From contig JAMPIV010018788.1 in assembly GCA_024509875.1 (NCBI GenBank), forward strand, positions 1 through 64,000: a stretch of 64,000 nucleotides of DNA, given 5' to 3'. This DNA is from Oreohelix idahoensis (Eukaryota; Mollusca; Gastropoda; Stylommatophora; Oreohelicidae). Positions 1-11,031 of this stretch are shown piece by piece. The position numbers were made by a program, and so were the translations under genes. Within the stretch, counting starts at the first letter, position 1, and each line of letters begins with the position of its first letter. The notes beneath the pieces are model-generated. The model was not told where the DNA came from and searched no databases. It saw only the letters and a program-made list of their open reading frames with translations.

Positions 1-1001
1 AACAATGTAAACAATAACGAAACACTCGCAGTAATCAAACTAAAAATAAAAGGCGAAATGTAAAGGATTATCACAAAAAATGTGATGATACCTGCGAGAA
101 GATGATACAAAACACAAGACACCACAGTGTAAAATATAAATTGTGTATAAAAATAAACAATAGAAAAAGAGGAGATCTACAAATACAAACAAATCAAAAC
201 AAAACTAAAGAATGCGAAATAATAACGAAAACAATATTAAAACATGTCATCACAGCTAACATAAATAGCAACAGAAGTCGCTTAGCAAATTCCAGTATCG
301 GAAATTTGCATACCCTACAGAACCCTCTCAATAGAAAACCTCTGTCACGTGGTATGATCTATAGGAGTCACCACCCATCCAGACCCGCAGAAAAGTAAAC
401 ATATAAATATACAAATAACATATAAACATATAAACATATAATATGTAACAAAAGAATTAGAAATACAGAAGACTCAGTAGAAGTATAAGGGCACAGTTCA
501 CAAACAAACAGGCCACTTAACTTATGGTCATCCAACCGTCAGCAGAGCCAAGAACATGTGAAGATCAACATTCTATGGACAGAAGATCCAACGTTGATCG
601 AGCATGTTGATCTTGCGTGGTAACTGCCAGGACGATGGTAGAACTTGAGTTTCTGATCAGTATAGGTAGTGTAGTTACGGAACTTGGCCTTCTCATGTAA
701 CAGTAAATTGCTTCAATCGGTACTTGGCCTTCTCAGTAAAGAACCAGTAGCAACCGGAACTTGGCTTTCTCAATGCAAGAACACGTAAGCAAGAATGGCG
801 CAACGCCGGGTAGTGTCATTTTCTTGCATTAAGCTTAGCAAAAAATTCTATGTTGCAAAAATACCGGGCAACGCCGAGTACTTCCAGGATTCCGTATGAC
901 GATGTCTTGGAGAATGCTGTATGTTGATTTCTTGTAGAAGGTAGCGGGTAAGGGACCCCGTGTATGCTGGCACCAGACCAAACCAACTTATGGCCACCAA
1001 A
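1..1001 (-). mobile_element. G0: leader remnant of a Gmr1-like LTR element
   Basis: This noncoding stretch is clearly related to the 5' leader of G3 (about 37560-38050) and, in reverse complement, to that of G2 (about 10100-10560). Shared blocks include the CACAGTGTA..TATAAATTGTGTATA stretch near 122 and the ACAAATACAAACAAATC stretch near 178. It lies on the minus strand, so its gag would be left of the window. Near 991-999 the complementary strand reads TGGTGGCCATAAG, a candidate primer binding site next to a possible LTR end at 1002. Three spaced copies of an ACTTGGCCTTCTCA-like motif occur at about 675-780. No reading frame here looks coding. Confidence 0.55.
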
Positions 1002-1550
1002 TGTTGGATGGCAAATATCTGTTGTTGAGTATTTACGTTGTTGGATAAATGTTCCGTGGATTATTATTTGCCACACAAGGTTGAGGGTGTCATCTTTCTT
1101 CTACTTGCCAAAGGTAAGGTAATGCTGGCACTTGAAGCGTGGTGTATCACCCTCAGACACCAGGGATGATAAAGGCGTAATAATACGGTGTCTTTAGTCT
1201 GGTTTGTATGAATGATGTGAGTGTGGAGTTCAACAGCTACAGTTTCAAACAGGGACGTCACATCGACTTATAACGTAAAAAGTCAAGGAATCTTTAAACA
1301 GCAAGTGACGTTTTCATAATGTATTGTGGACGCCACAATGACGAGGTGCATAGACATTAATATGCAGATACATTACGTGTACGGTAGAACAGTCATCATT
1401 ACATTGACATAGTCAGCACAACACTGGATAGCAGACAGCATCATAATAATGGTGAATCATATGAATATCAGTACATCATAACCAGCTGTACATGTAGTCA
1501 GGGGAAACCTCCATCCCTTTCCATAATAGCCGGAAGATATCCGTAGGATA
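1002..1550. other. Possible G0 LTR portion, no gene seen
   Basis: No protein-like frame was found. By position next to the candidate primer binding site of G0 this could be part of its 5' LTR, read on the minus strand. I could not find the outer LTR end or a second copy in the window, so this is inference only. Confidence 0.25.
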
Positions 1551-1553
1551 CAA

Positions 1554-1715
1554 ATGAAATATAGGCCAGAAACGTGGGAGTGTTTGTTGTCTCCCACCAT
1601 CAGCCACAGCCTCAAACTGAAGATAAAGATGAGAAGAAGTTGGCGATGGTTAGGGCACACATTAATGAATCCTGTTGATAGTATCACAAGGCAATCCTTG
1701 TTCTGGAATCACACA
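1554..1715 (+). pseudogene. LINE reverse transcriptase C-terminal tail remnant
   Basis: A short frame encodes RSWRWLGHTLMNPVDSITRQ followed by SLFWN. This is the W-x-GH-x-L-R/M..P...I-T-R-Q-x-L-x-W signature seen just after the reverse transcriptase domain in many animal LINEs. The basic KRGRP stretch that normally follows is missing. A longer relative with the full signature is at 43928-44260. It is a 5'-truncated dead fragment, joined on its right to a different retroposon tail at about 1722. Confidence 0.6.
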
Positions 1716-1721
1716 GTAAGA

Positions 1722-1860
1722 GAACGAACGAACAAACTTTATTTTCAAAGGGTTTAGAATTGGGCACGCACGCCCGTCTAACATTCTGCCCTTCCTTTCT
1801 CTCATCTTCCATACTAAATCCATTTATTCTCACATGTATCCTAAATATTACTTAAATAAT
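1722..1860 (-). mobile_element. 3' end of a minus-strand non-LTR retroposon with (GTTC)n tail
   Basis: The plus strand reads GAACGAACGAAC then AAACTTTATTTTC and an AATTGGGCACGCACG block, then a pyrimidine-rich stretch. The same order recurs at 58627-58990, where the tail is longer. Read on the minus strand this is a retroposon 3' end closing with AATAAAGTT and GTTC repeats, a common non-LTR 3' tail. No coding part is attached here. Confidence 0.6.
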
Positions 1861-2569
1861 AAAATAACAAAATAAAATAAAATCCCAACATTGTAACAGT
1901 ACAATAACAGTTACACAGATTTACAGAGAGATAAAAGGAGACCGGAAACCACAAGGAGAAGAGAACTGGAAACATAAGTAAACGCCATAAAGTAGAGATG
2001 GTAAGATCTTGAGCGGTTACTACAATACCGGAGAACATGACACATTTTTTAATAGGTCAATGCTCCTTCATGACTTGACGGATGATGATGATGAAGAGAG
2101 AAAAAAACAAGATGTTACTTAATATCACATCAGAGACGTTCTTTAAGACACGTTCCTAGATATTACTGGACCACAAGGTCTTTTATACTTGGACTTGCGC
2201 CGTAATATAACCGTCGGTCTTTGTGTTTAGGTTGAGCATGGCGCGCCTCGTGAAAACAAGGCAACATTTAAATTTAAATAAAAATGGGTCACACATATCA
2301 GTTAACATTGACTAGTGTGTCAAACATCTCGCGAATGTTAAAAACAAAATTAATAATAATAATATTCTAGTTTACAATGTTTCTTGCATCATATTACAAC
2401 AAAATTAAGTTATGAAATAGATTGCTGTCGCAGGCAGTAATTATTTATAAAAATATTTAGCTCTGTATGGATTTGCATCTCCATATTGCATTAGATAGTT
2501 GTCAGTGACAGTTGACTAGCTCCTCACAGGCACATAGTGCCGCCACCATTAAAAGTTGTGAAATACACA
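1860..2569. other. AT-rich spacer, nothing recognised
   Basis: About 700 bases with no protein-like frame, no tandem repeat and no match that I could see to other parts of the window. Confidence 0.4.
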
Positions 2570-2746
2570 CTTACTTAGTCGTTCCTCTTCTACCGTGAGG
2601 TGTAGAGATTTGTAAGAGAGAGCGCCATACCTATTCTATCGGCTGTCTATCTCCTGGCTTGGTTCCATTCTAGTCCTCGGTGCTTCAAAGATTATCTAAT
2701 GTTGTCCTCCCAGCGGACTTTGGGTCGTCCTGGAGGTCTGGATCAC
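2570..2746 (-). pseudogene. LINE C-terminal fragment with short tandem tail
   Basis: On the minus strand, from about 2740 down, the translation reads RPPGRPKVRWEDNIR and, after one stop, SLKHRGLEWNQARR. This is the GRP...RWEDxIR..L...G..W..A signature at the C-terminus of many animal LINE polymerases. The fragment ends in a TAAG/TAAGT-like tail at 2570-2580. The last 40 bases (CTTACTTAGTCGTTCC and following) recur at 45773-45812 beside a TA microsatellite. It abuts the left end of the G1 LTR at 2747. Confidence 0.65.
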
Positions 2747-5059
2747 TGTAGTGACTTCTAAATACAATATCTAAATTAGTATATAACAATATAGGGCATA
2801 AAGGCAAAGATAAGAAAGTACAAAAGAATTTTCTGCTAGAACGGTTGGTATCGCCTACGCCTTCAGATTATTATTTGCTAACGAATAGCCGAACAAAACG
2901 GTACCCAATTTTTCAAATTCGTCCTTGACATAAACACCCACTTTTCCTAGTTCTAAGAAAATATTTGCCTAAAATGCATTGTGGAACGAGGAGGTGCAAG
3001 GATAGATGAAATGCTAATTCGTTTCGCATTGGTTCTAACTCTACAACCAACTTGCACGCTTTGCCTTAGGGGTTTCCCCAAATACAATGAAAAAGTTAGA
3101 ATTGTGGACACTACGGTCATGGAAACTTGTTAAGCTCTTATTATGAATGACCTAAGCTCTCGTAATTATCTCGTAAGTACATGAGAAAAGAAGTGAACAG
3201 GAGGTAGTTTAAAAATAAACGACTAACATAGAAAAAAAGATAGAATTTTGAACCAAACCACATAGCCCCTTAAAAATCGTATATTCGTGTACCTGAAGAC
3301 TTGCTGACCAAGAATATGTTATTAGTTATCTAAATAGTCCCTTAACTAATTAAATATTGATAAAACAATACATAGAGATCAGAGATACTGTCAGGTCAAG
3401 TCATATCTGCTTAGATTGGATCGCATATTTTTGGGGAAAAAAGTAGGTGACAGATAGGCTAGGATAGTACAGTGAATCCGATTGGGTGGCATTTGAAGTG
3501 AGACGAAATATTATTGGCTGACCTTTGAATAAACATAAATAACCTAGTAACGTAGGAAAGGTTTGAATTAGATTTGTTGAAAAGACTGTTTACCCTTGTA
3601 ATATTAATAGCTATTGGCTAACTGAATCGATATTGTCAGAATAAGCGTTAAGGGGGACGCCATTTCTAGAAAATTTTCAACAGTGATAGATGAGATCAGG
3701 CTGTGCTTTAAAATACAAGTTCTAAGCAGACTGGGCAATAAAACAGATCGAAACTGTGTCAGTCATCGTCTCTGTGTATATTTCATTGAAAAGTGTGGTA
3801 AGATTGACATTTATTAACATGTATTTTATATAAAAATTGAATGTGAAATAATAATATATGTCTGGACATGAGTGGGTCTATAGCGAACATGAGGCAAAGC
3901 CTAAAGATTGATCCACCATGTGATAGACTGTCAGAGAGGTGTAAAACTACAAGAATATGTATGATTGTCATAAAGGAGCATAACACCTATCCTATTATAT
4001 GGAAGAGATTACAGCTGGAATTGCAGTGGCGTTGTAACTATTAGGGAAAGGAATACTGGTGTACATTGTCACATCAAAAGAAAATGGTGGCATAGGTTTG
4101 TATAAGGATATGATCCCTTTTGTTTGTTTGTAATGTACATGTCCTTAACTGTGGACTATTAGTGTATGCTAGATATTACGAAGGATGCATACCTTCACAT
4201 TTCAGAGGTCCTGGGTACTGACGTTAATGTGGTACCAAACGCTTGAAAACTGATTGATTCAGGACTCTGCCTGTTTACTGCGAGCCCATGCTAGTGGCCA
4301 TTGCCTATCAAACAGGGAACAGATTGTCAAGCGAGCAGAGGAAAGGTTCAACCTATATTCTACTGCCAAGTTAAGTTCTCGTTCGGCACCTGAAAGCTCA
4401 ACTACAGAACTTTAAAAGAACTATATAATGACAGTGAATAAAACTGGGACAAATATTTAATAGTTCCACAAGTGACAAAATAGAAACAAACATTATTAAA
4501 AGGATATGATTTAAAACAACAACCTAGTGGTACTACCAGTATTACCTTAAAGTAGGAGAACACTACAGACGTATATTAGAAAAATATTTTATATATATGG
4601 ATAGAGGATCTATTGTGCTATTTGACTGATGTAAATGATTATTTTGATTTCACTTTTAAATTGTCAATCCTGATTCCAAATAAATTAGAATCAGGATAAT
4701 AAAATTGTAAAAATCATATTTACACAAATTTCAACCACAGTCTTAAATAAGATAGCCTTTTAGAGTGTCGTTTGTATGTTATTGTGGTAGTACTGTGTGC
4801 TGTTGTGAATAATAAACTATTTGTTTGTATGTTTGTGGCTCCTTGTACATTACACTCTAGATTCATAACCCTAGCCACTACACGAAGTCATTTAATATAA
4901 TAATAAATACATTTTGAATGAGATAAAGAGGTGGTAGCGGAAAGGTACCCTGAAAAGTTCACAATACTATTGGGTAAATTCAGGGACCTTCATAGCTAAT
5001 CTCATTTAATATAAATAATAATAATACCTACAACAATTCATAACATCAAATCCACCACA
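2747..5059 (+). repeat. G1 5' LTR (about 2.3 kb)
   Basis: The block begins TGTAGTGACTTC and ends CCACCACA, with a primer binding site just downstream. Its two ends match the reverse complement of the solo LTR at 53685-56069 (start TGTCGTGAAATATTC, end CACCACA). The segment around 4760-4870 (GAATAATAAACTATTTGTTT then a TGTGGCTCC region) aligns with the TTAAATTGTTTATCTG region of the other copy. Length is 2313 bp against 2385 bp. The two are diverged, so the insertion is old. No coding frame is credible inside. Confidence 0.65.
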
Positions 5060-5064
5060 TATAT

Positions 5065-5082
5065 TGGGGTCTCGCTCCTGGG
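5065..5082 (+). other. G1 primer binding site
   Basis: TGGGGTCTCGCTCCTGGG starts five bases after the LTR end. It aligns in position and pattern with the G2 site at 9659 (TGGCGAGCC..CCTGGG) and the G3 site at about 38507 (TGGACCAGC..CTGGG). The priming tRNA was not determined. Confidence 0.5.
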
Positions 5083-5321
5083 ATTGAATTTCTTATAACA
5101 CCAGCTATATTGGGTAGTTTCATTTCTGGGATTTTAAATTCTTAAAATATTATCAATATATTAGGAATCTCAGAAAGTATAAAACTAAAAGCATTCCTTT
5201 GGGAGAAATTGAATAGTAATTGAGCTGTCAGTGCCGGGGGTTGTTCTTGGTTATCATTAGAAATTATTAGCCATAATTAGAGATTTGTATAGTTAGAAAT
5301 TTTAAAGGTTGCATAGTACAA

Positions 5322-7953
5322 ATGGCTGATCTGGCAAAGTTTCGATCTGCTGCTGTGCTGACTGCTAAGGAAATGAACATGGAGGGTCAGGCTTTGATCC
5401 AATATGTAACTTCAGAATGTGACAAGTATATTGAAAGAAAAGATAGGAAGTTAGCAGAAGAAAGAAAATTACAGTTACAAATTGAGGCTGACAAAGAATT
5501 TAAGAGGCTGCAGATTTAGGCTGACAAAGAGGCTAGGGCATTGGAGGCGGATAGGGTGGCTGAAATAAAGCGGCTCCAATTGGAAGAGAAGAAATTAGAT
5601 GCTGAAAGAGAAGAAAAAAGTTTGACTGCCGAAAGGGAGGCAGAAGAAAAACGACTGCAAAGGGAGGTAGAAAAAGAAGAAAAGAGATTGCAGAGGGAGC
5701 ATGAGATACGACTAAGTGAGTTAGAATTTCAAGGCCATGCTCCTGAAAATGGTGCTAGCCCCTTTGCCTCAGATGCCACTGCCAGTCAGGGAGCCTCAAC
5801 CTCAGATATGGGTTTTCATGTAGATCATTTTGTTGAGAAAGAGGTGGAGCCTAAAGTTATCACAGGGGCTTAGAGGAACGGCTTATGTAGTTTTTGCCAA
5901 GATGAGCAGAGATGACCAGGACAATTATGACATGCTAAAGCAGGCTCTTTTATTAAGATACGAAAAGAACGGAGAATTTTATAGAAAAAAATTTAGGAAT
6001 GCCAAACTACTGTCGGGTGAGACTTATCACCAGTTCTCTGCACGGTTAGAGACCTACTTGGAGAAATGGACTGCTCTGGGGAAAACGCAAGATCTTAAGG
6101 AGATGATCCTTATTGAGCAGCTAAGAGAGTCCATAGCTCCAGACCTGAGAAAGTTTCTCATGGAACAAGGTGCAGAGAGGCTGGGTGAGTTACTCAATGT
6201 CGCTGAGAGGTATCAGGCAGCCCAGGCAGAGGTAGTTGGTAATAAAAAGAAACAGGTAGACAATTTTAAGACACCTCAAAACTTTAATAAGTTTGACCAT
6301 AGAGACCAGAACAAAGGTAAGCAATATTTTGATAGGCCACGCAATCACTATAAAAATAAAACCTCACAATTCAATGATAGAAGGAATGATGAAAGAAAAC
6401 CTTTTAACCAAGGAAAGAAGTATTGTAAAAACTGTCGGATGGACAACCATAACACTGAAAATTGTAGAAGGAAAACTCCTACTTTCGCTGCAATGAAAAT
6501 GGGGAGAAAGAGAGTAAAGGTCAACCCTACTGAACAACAGGAACCTTACCACCCCCCAGTGTGTGAAGATGTAACATGCAATGGTGTCACCATAAGGTGT
6601 TTGTATGATACTGGATTAGATTATGATTCAGTTGTGAGTTCTCACCTGGTGCAGGCAGATCAATACACCACAGAAACAGTGGAGATTCAAACTGCAACCA
6701 AGGACGTAGCGACCATGACACTTCCCGTCGCCAGGATAAATGTGAAAACGCGATATGTGGAAGGAATCATAAAAGCAGCAGTGATAAATGAACCAATCTA
6801 CCCTTTGATATTGGGGTGTAGATATGTCTTCTTGGGGAATCCCAAGAGACCTGTAACCATGGCAAAAGTGCAGACCAGATCACAGTCTAAAAAGGTGGAG
6901 GATAATCCGATAAATACCCATCCAGATGAGATGAGGAAGGCACAGGAGGAGGATAAGACCCTAAAGTCTTGTTTTAAGAAATTGCCCAAATGTCATACAC
7001 CTCCAGGCAAGGGAGATTTCTATATGAAGAACAAATTGATATATAGGAAAGCTGGAAATGGATCCAATGGTCACGGACAGCTGGTCCTTCCAAATTCATA
7101 TAGGACTAAAGTGTTGGAACTAGGGCATGCGATTCCCTTCAGTGGTCATATGGGGATCAACGCAACAGGACAGCGTATAGCTTGTCATTATTTCTGGCCA
7201 GGAATAACTGAAGACATAAAAAAATATGTAACATCCTGTCCAGAGTGCCAACGGGTAGCTCCAAAGCATTGGACTGCTCCAGCAACTCTAGGGGAAATGC
7301 CCATAGTGGGAACACCTTTTGAAAGAGTTGCCGTGGACATTGTGGGACCTCTCACTCAGACCAAGAGGAGGAACAGTTACATTCTGACTCTGGTGGACAC
7401 TTGTTCTATGTGGGGAGAGGCGGTAGCCCTGTCATCAATTGATTCGAAGCATGTGGCAGAGGCATTACTCACAATCTTCACCAGGTTAGGCTTTCCCAAC
7501 CAAATCTTGACTGATAATGGCTCTCATTTGAAGGGGAAACTAACAGAAGAAGTATTCAGGATCTTTCATGCCAAACACTTTCATTGTAGCCAGTATCATC
7601 CTCAAGGAAATGGCCAAGTGAAAAGATTTAACGGGACACTCATGTCGATCCTGAGAAAGTTGGCACGTGAAAAACCAGAGACATGGGATCAGTACCTTCC
7701 CGCCGCTTTGTTTGTTTATCGAGAGGTACCCCATAGTTCAACCGGTATGGCCCCGGCAACATTGTTATTTGGAAGGCCAATAAAAGGTCCATTGGAAGCA
7801 TTGTTAAGGACTTGGACCGATGAAAAGGCAGAAGAAAATATTACCTCATCATATCAATATGTGAACGAGCTGACCACTCGTCTTAAAACTGGCTGGAAAC
7901 TTGCCAATGAAAATTTGAGACAAGCCAGGAAAAAGCATGCTGCCTATTACAAT
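5322..7953 (+). pseudogene. G1 gag-protease-integrase of a Gmr1-like element, truncated
   Basis: Gag opens at the ATG at 5322 with a long charged coiled coil rich in Glu, Lys and Arg. It is broken by a TAG at 5517 and a stop or frameshift near 5871. Next come a SCAN-like capsid part (LLRYEK..FRKKFR, YHQFSARLETYLEKW), a CCHC knuckle (CKNCRMDNHNTENC, 6424-6465) and a protease core with YDTG near 6605. Integrase follows: H2C2 finger (GHMG..CPECQ), catalytic VDIVGP and TDNG. The third acidic residue is replaced by Lys (GQVKRFNG, codon at 7621). Integrase directly follows protease with no RT between them. The frame runs into unrelated DNA at 7953, so RT and RNase H are missing. The element cannot move on its own. 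Confidence 0.85.
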
Positions 7954-8134
7954 GGTTGGTTGTTCGTCCATCACGGGTGATGAAGACCACTCTGTTCATC
8001 CAATTATTTAAGAATATGTTAGGTTAGTCTATGGGTACGAAGGTGACTGAAGAGCCCGATGCGGGCCTGGAAAGATCTTGGACAGTGTGGGCAGGGAATG
8101 TTTGCTTTATGTGAAGGTTTTATATACTTACAGG
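7954..8134 (+). other. Segment left of the G2 insertion, continuous with the RRM segment
   Basis: This 181-base stretch separates the broken end of G1 from G2. Removing G2 and one copy of its CAGG duplication joins it directly to 17790. Just before the junction it reads TTTTATATACTTACAGG, which resembles a 3' splice site. It also stays open in the RRM frame back to about 8051, so either an intron end or contiguous coding sequence is possible. Confidence 0.4.
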
Positions 8135-9657
8135 TGTTGCGTGCATATTTTGACGCACATTTTACAAAAATCGATATGGCTATTTAATATGGGAAAAATG
8201 TAGACATTCATTTATTTGTGTATGAAAATGCTGTTTATGGTAAAAGCGAGATAATCCATGTTTGATTCACACTTTTGATTATAGGAGTAATCGTTCTGGA
8301 TATTGATCCAGCGCAAGGATATTGCGCTTGCGTTTGTACTTATTTTTAGGGCCAGAAAATATATTAATTTGCTTATTGTGTTTATGGCCTGAATTCATAT
8401 GTATTACATATTATTAGTACAAGTAGAATCAGTCCTATATTGTATATTTTGGATGGGTAGGAGGGACTAGATTCTTGCTAGCGGAAGTATGAGTGGTCTT
8501 GACAAGTCGTGATGAGTTCCGATGTACCGCTTACAAATGGCGGGGTACGTTTTTCAAGAGCTGGTCCTTTCGTCAGGAAAAAATGTCTTCTACACGTGGT
8601 TTTTCTTCTGAAGGAGATGGTGTCTCTACGATAGTTTGTGTTAGAGACTCTCCTTATGTCAGTATATAGATGATTCGGACTCCAGGTAAACCCAGCTCCT
8701 ATTTTTGATGATCTCTCGTCGGTTAGGCCTAGCTTGACTTTTGTGCTTCGCTATGCTAGTGTCGTGTTTTGTATCGACGAAGATGACAGATTTTCCTGCA
8801 GCGGTTATGGCTACGTGAATTAACCTGATCACCGTAGAGCTGTATGGAAACATTTATGAAATCCTTTATATACCCATTATAAATTAACTCTGGCTTATAT
8901 TCTCCTTCCTATGAATGAGTGAACGACAACTCAGGGAGACAGCCATGTTGGATTTCGGTCATCATATGTTTTGATCACTGCCAAGAGAACAGATTATTTA
9001 TCTTATTATCGGACAGTGACAGGGAGATCTCAATCTTGCTAGAAACCCCCTTTCGTGGTTTCATAATCTATACTACAAACTATGGACGTCAAGTAACTTT
9101 AGTTATTTATCGATCTGCTTTCACTGACGCGTTTAGTCAGATAGGGAGATGCGGCCATAATGTATCATGACATTGAACTTTTGATGTACTGCCCATTATT
9201 TCTGAATGTGTCATGACTTCAGATCTGCTATGTATACCTACAAATTGATATGTCAACGAACCATGATGTACTCGTATGTCCCAGTGTGTACGTCTGAATA
9301 AATTGAGTAAACTAAGATTCCAGCAGTCTGCATTGGTGCCTTGTAGACACAAGTGTGAGTGGTTATATTGGTCAGCACACGAACAGTACACCATTCGCGG
9401 TAATCACACTCTACACTTCTACTTCATACATACACCATCCTGCGTCGGCTGAAGTGACCAAGTTTAGGGCCTGCTTCCCCTGGAGCCTTTGCCTTCCCTA
9501 ACTCAGGACTAGGGTGAGTTACCCATTTACAGCTGGGTAGACTGGAGCATGCCTGATCTCAACAACACACCACTCTTCCTTACAGAGCAGACAGACTGAT
9601 ACTTTACAGTGTGTGTGTGAAAGCAACTTTACAGAGTGGAAAGAACAAGACTTTACA
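8135..9657 (+). repeat. G2 5' LTR
   Basis: 1523 bp, starting TGTTGCGTGC and ending GACTTTACA. It is over 99% identical to 16263-17785. Differences seen include G/A near 8200, a one-base T indel near 8345 and a changed five-base patch near 8590. Small frames inside it, such as those at 8659 and 8919, occur equally in the 3' LTR and are not treated as genes. Confidence 0.95.
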
Positions 9658-11031
9658 GTGGCGAGCCAGATTCCTGGGTCCAGCTTACGCAGTTTTGTGT
9701 TGAGAATCACAGTTTACAGCTGAAAGAACATTTGTTTGAACACATCAACACCAGTAGGACAGCTATACAGTCGATGTCAGCTTCAGCGCTTGTTGACAGT
9801 TTTTCGCTGTACAGACAGTATTACACAGGACAGTGGTATCAAGTGTAGAAAATATCTGGAGCAATATTGTTGACATTTCTCAACGTACAGAAGAATCGCA
9901 GTGTTGCTGAACATAAAGTGCATAGTTCATCATTGGTTCTTCAGATGCTCAACAGAGAAAAATTGACAGTGTAATAGTTTAAAATTAAATCTATTACTGA
10001 ATAAAGTGGCAAGTTATTAGTATTAAAATAAACTGTGCCTGCTTTACAACACTATACCTGCAACACATTCCATTCATGACATAAATGATATTGTATGCTA
10101 TATGCTATTTATGCTTACATGTTATTTGTTTATATGTGTAGGGGTTTATATGTTGCGGGCCTGGATGGGTGGTGACTAGAACAGGAAATACCGAGTGATA
10201 TTGGTCTTGTTCTGGCGTTCGATAGGGAGCAATTTCTTAATTGAAATTTGCATGCAACATAGTTTGCAAATATTTGGTTAGTTGTGACGACTGTTTCATA
10301 TTTGTATTTGTAACATTTTTTTGTGTTCCTTAGTTTTGTTTGATTTGTTTGTATAATTGTAGGTCTCATCTTTTCTTTCATTTCAGTTTTTTACACCCTT
10401 ATGTTTATACACTGTGGCGTTATTTGTCTTGTTATCTAATGGCAGTTATCATCACGGTTTCTGTGATCATTTTTTTCATTTCTCCTATTTGATTTAATTT
10501 GATCTCTGCAAATGTTTTCAGATTGTCTTTTCTTGTTTGTCATTTGTAATGTCTTTAGTTGACATATGACGTATAGTGGTATACACTGATAGTATAGTAC
10601 AGATCAGTACTTTCTGATTGTTATTGTTATAAAACAAAATGTACAAGACCTTTGTAAGGCTTGTCTCCCAAAGTGATTGGTAAAGGGAAATATTTTTTCT
10701 ACAGGTACTAAAGTGATCTTTGATTACATTGAGGTATACAAGACCTTTATAAGGCTTGTCTCCCAAAGTGATTGGTAAAGGGAAATATTTTTTTCCACAG
10801 GTACTCAAGTGATCTTTGATTACATTGAGGTATACAAGACCTTTGTAAGGCTTGTCCCCCACAGTATTTGAGATACAATTATTGTTGTCCACAGGTACTC
10901 AAGTTATCATTGGTTATTATAAACCATACATGTTTGGACTAAGACTAAGTCTAAGGTATAGACTTGTCTCCCATTAACTTGAAAGAGGGTAATTTATTTA
11001 CTTTTTCAGGTTTCTGATTTAAGAAGACAAT
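9658..11031 (+). other. G2 leader with primer binding site and tandem repeats
   Basis: It begins with GTGGCGAGCCAGATTCC; the TGG at 9659 marks the primer binding site. The part at about 10100-10560 matches, in reverse complement, the leaders of G3 and G0, although the LTRs of G2 and G3 differ. From 10640 to 11031 come about four units of roughly 92 bp, each carrying AAGGCTTGTCTCCCA-like and pyrimidine-CAGGTACT-like motifs. Gag starts right after the last unit. Confidence 0.8.
10641..11020 (+). repeat. Four roughly 92-bp leader repeats with splice-acceptor-like ends
   Basis: Units start near 10641, 10736, 10832 and 10925. The first two are nearly identical, the third is diverged in its middle and the fourth is weak. 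Each ends in a pyrimidine run and CAG: TTTTTTCTACAGGTACT, TTTTTCCACAGGTACT, TTGTCCACAGGTACT and TTTTTCAGGTTTC. A related AAGGCTTGT-type unit is visible on the minus strand in G3 near 37430. Confidence 0.75.

Noticed and set aside
102..398. 98-codon plus-strand frame
   Set aside because: It lies within the G0 leader, which is noncoding in G2 and G3, and reads antisense to the element.
8659..9394. Frames of 64, 83 and 85 codons, repeated at 16787-17522
   Set aside because: They lie within the two G2 LTRs and are identical only because the LTRs are. No motif or homology is visible.
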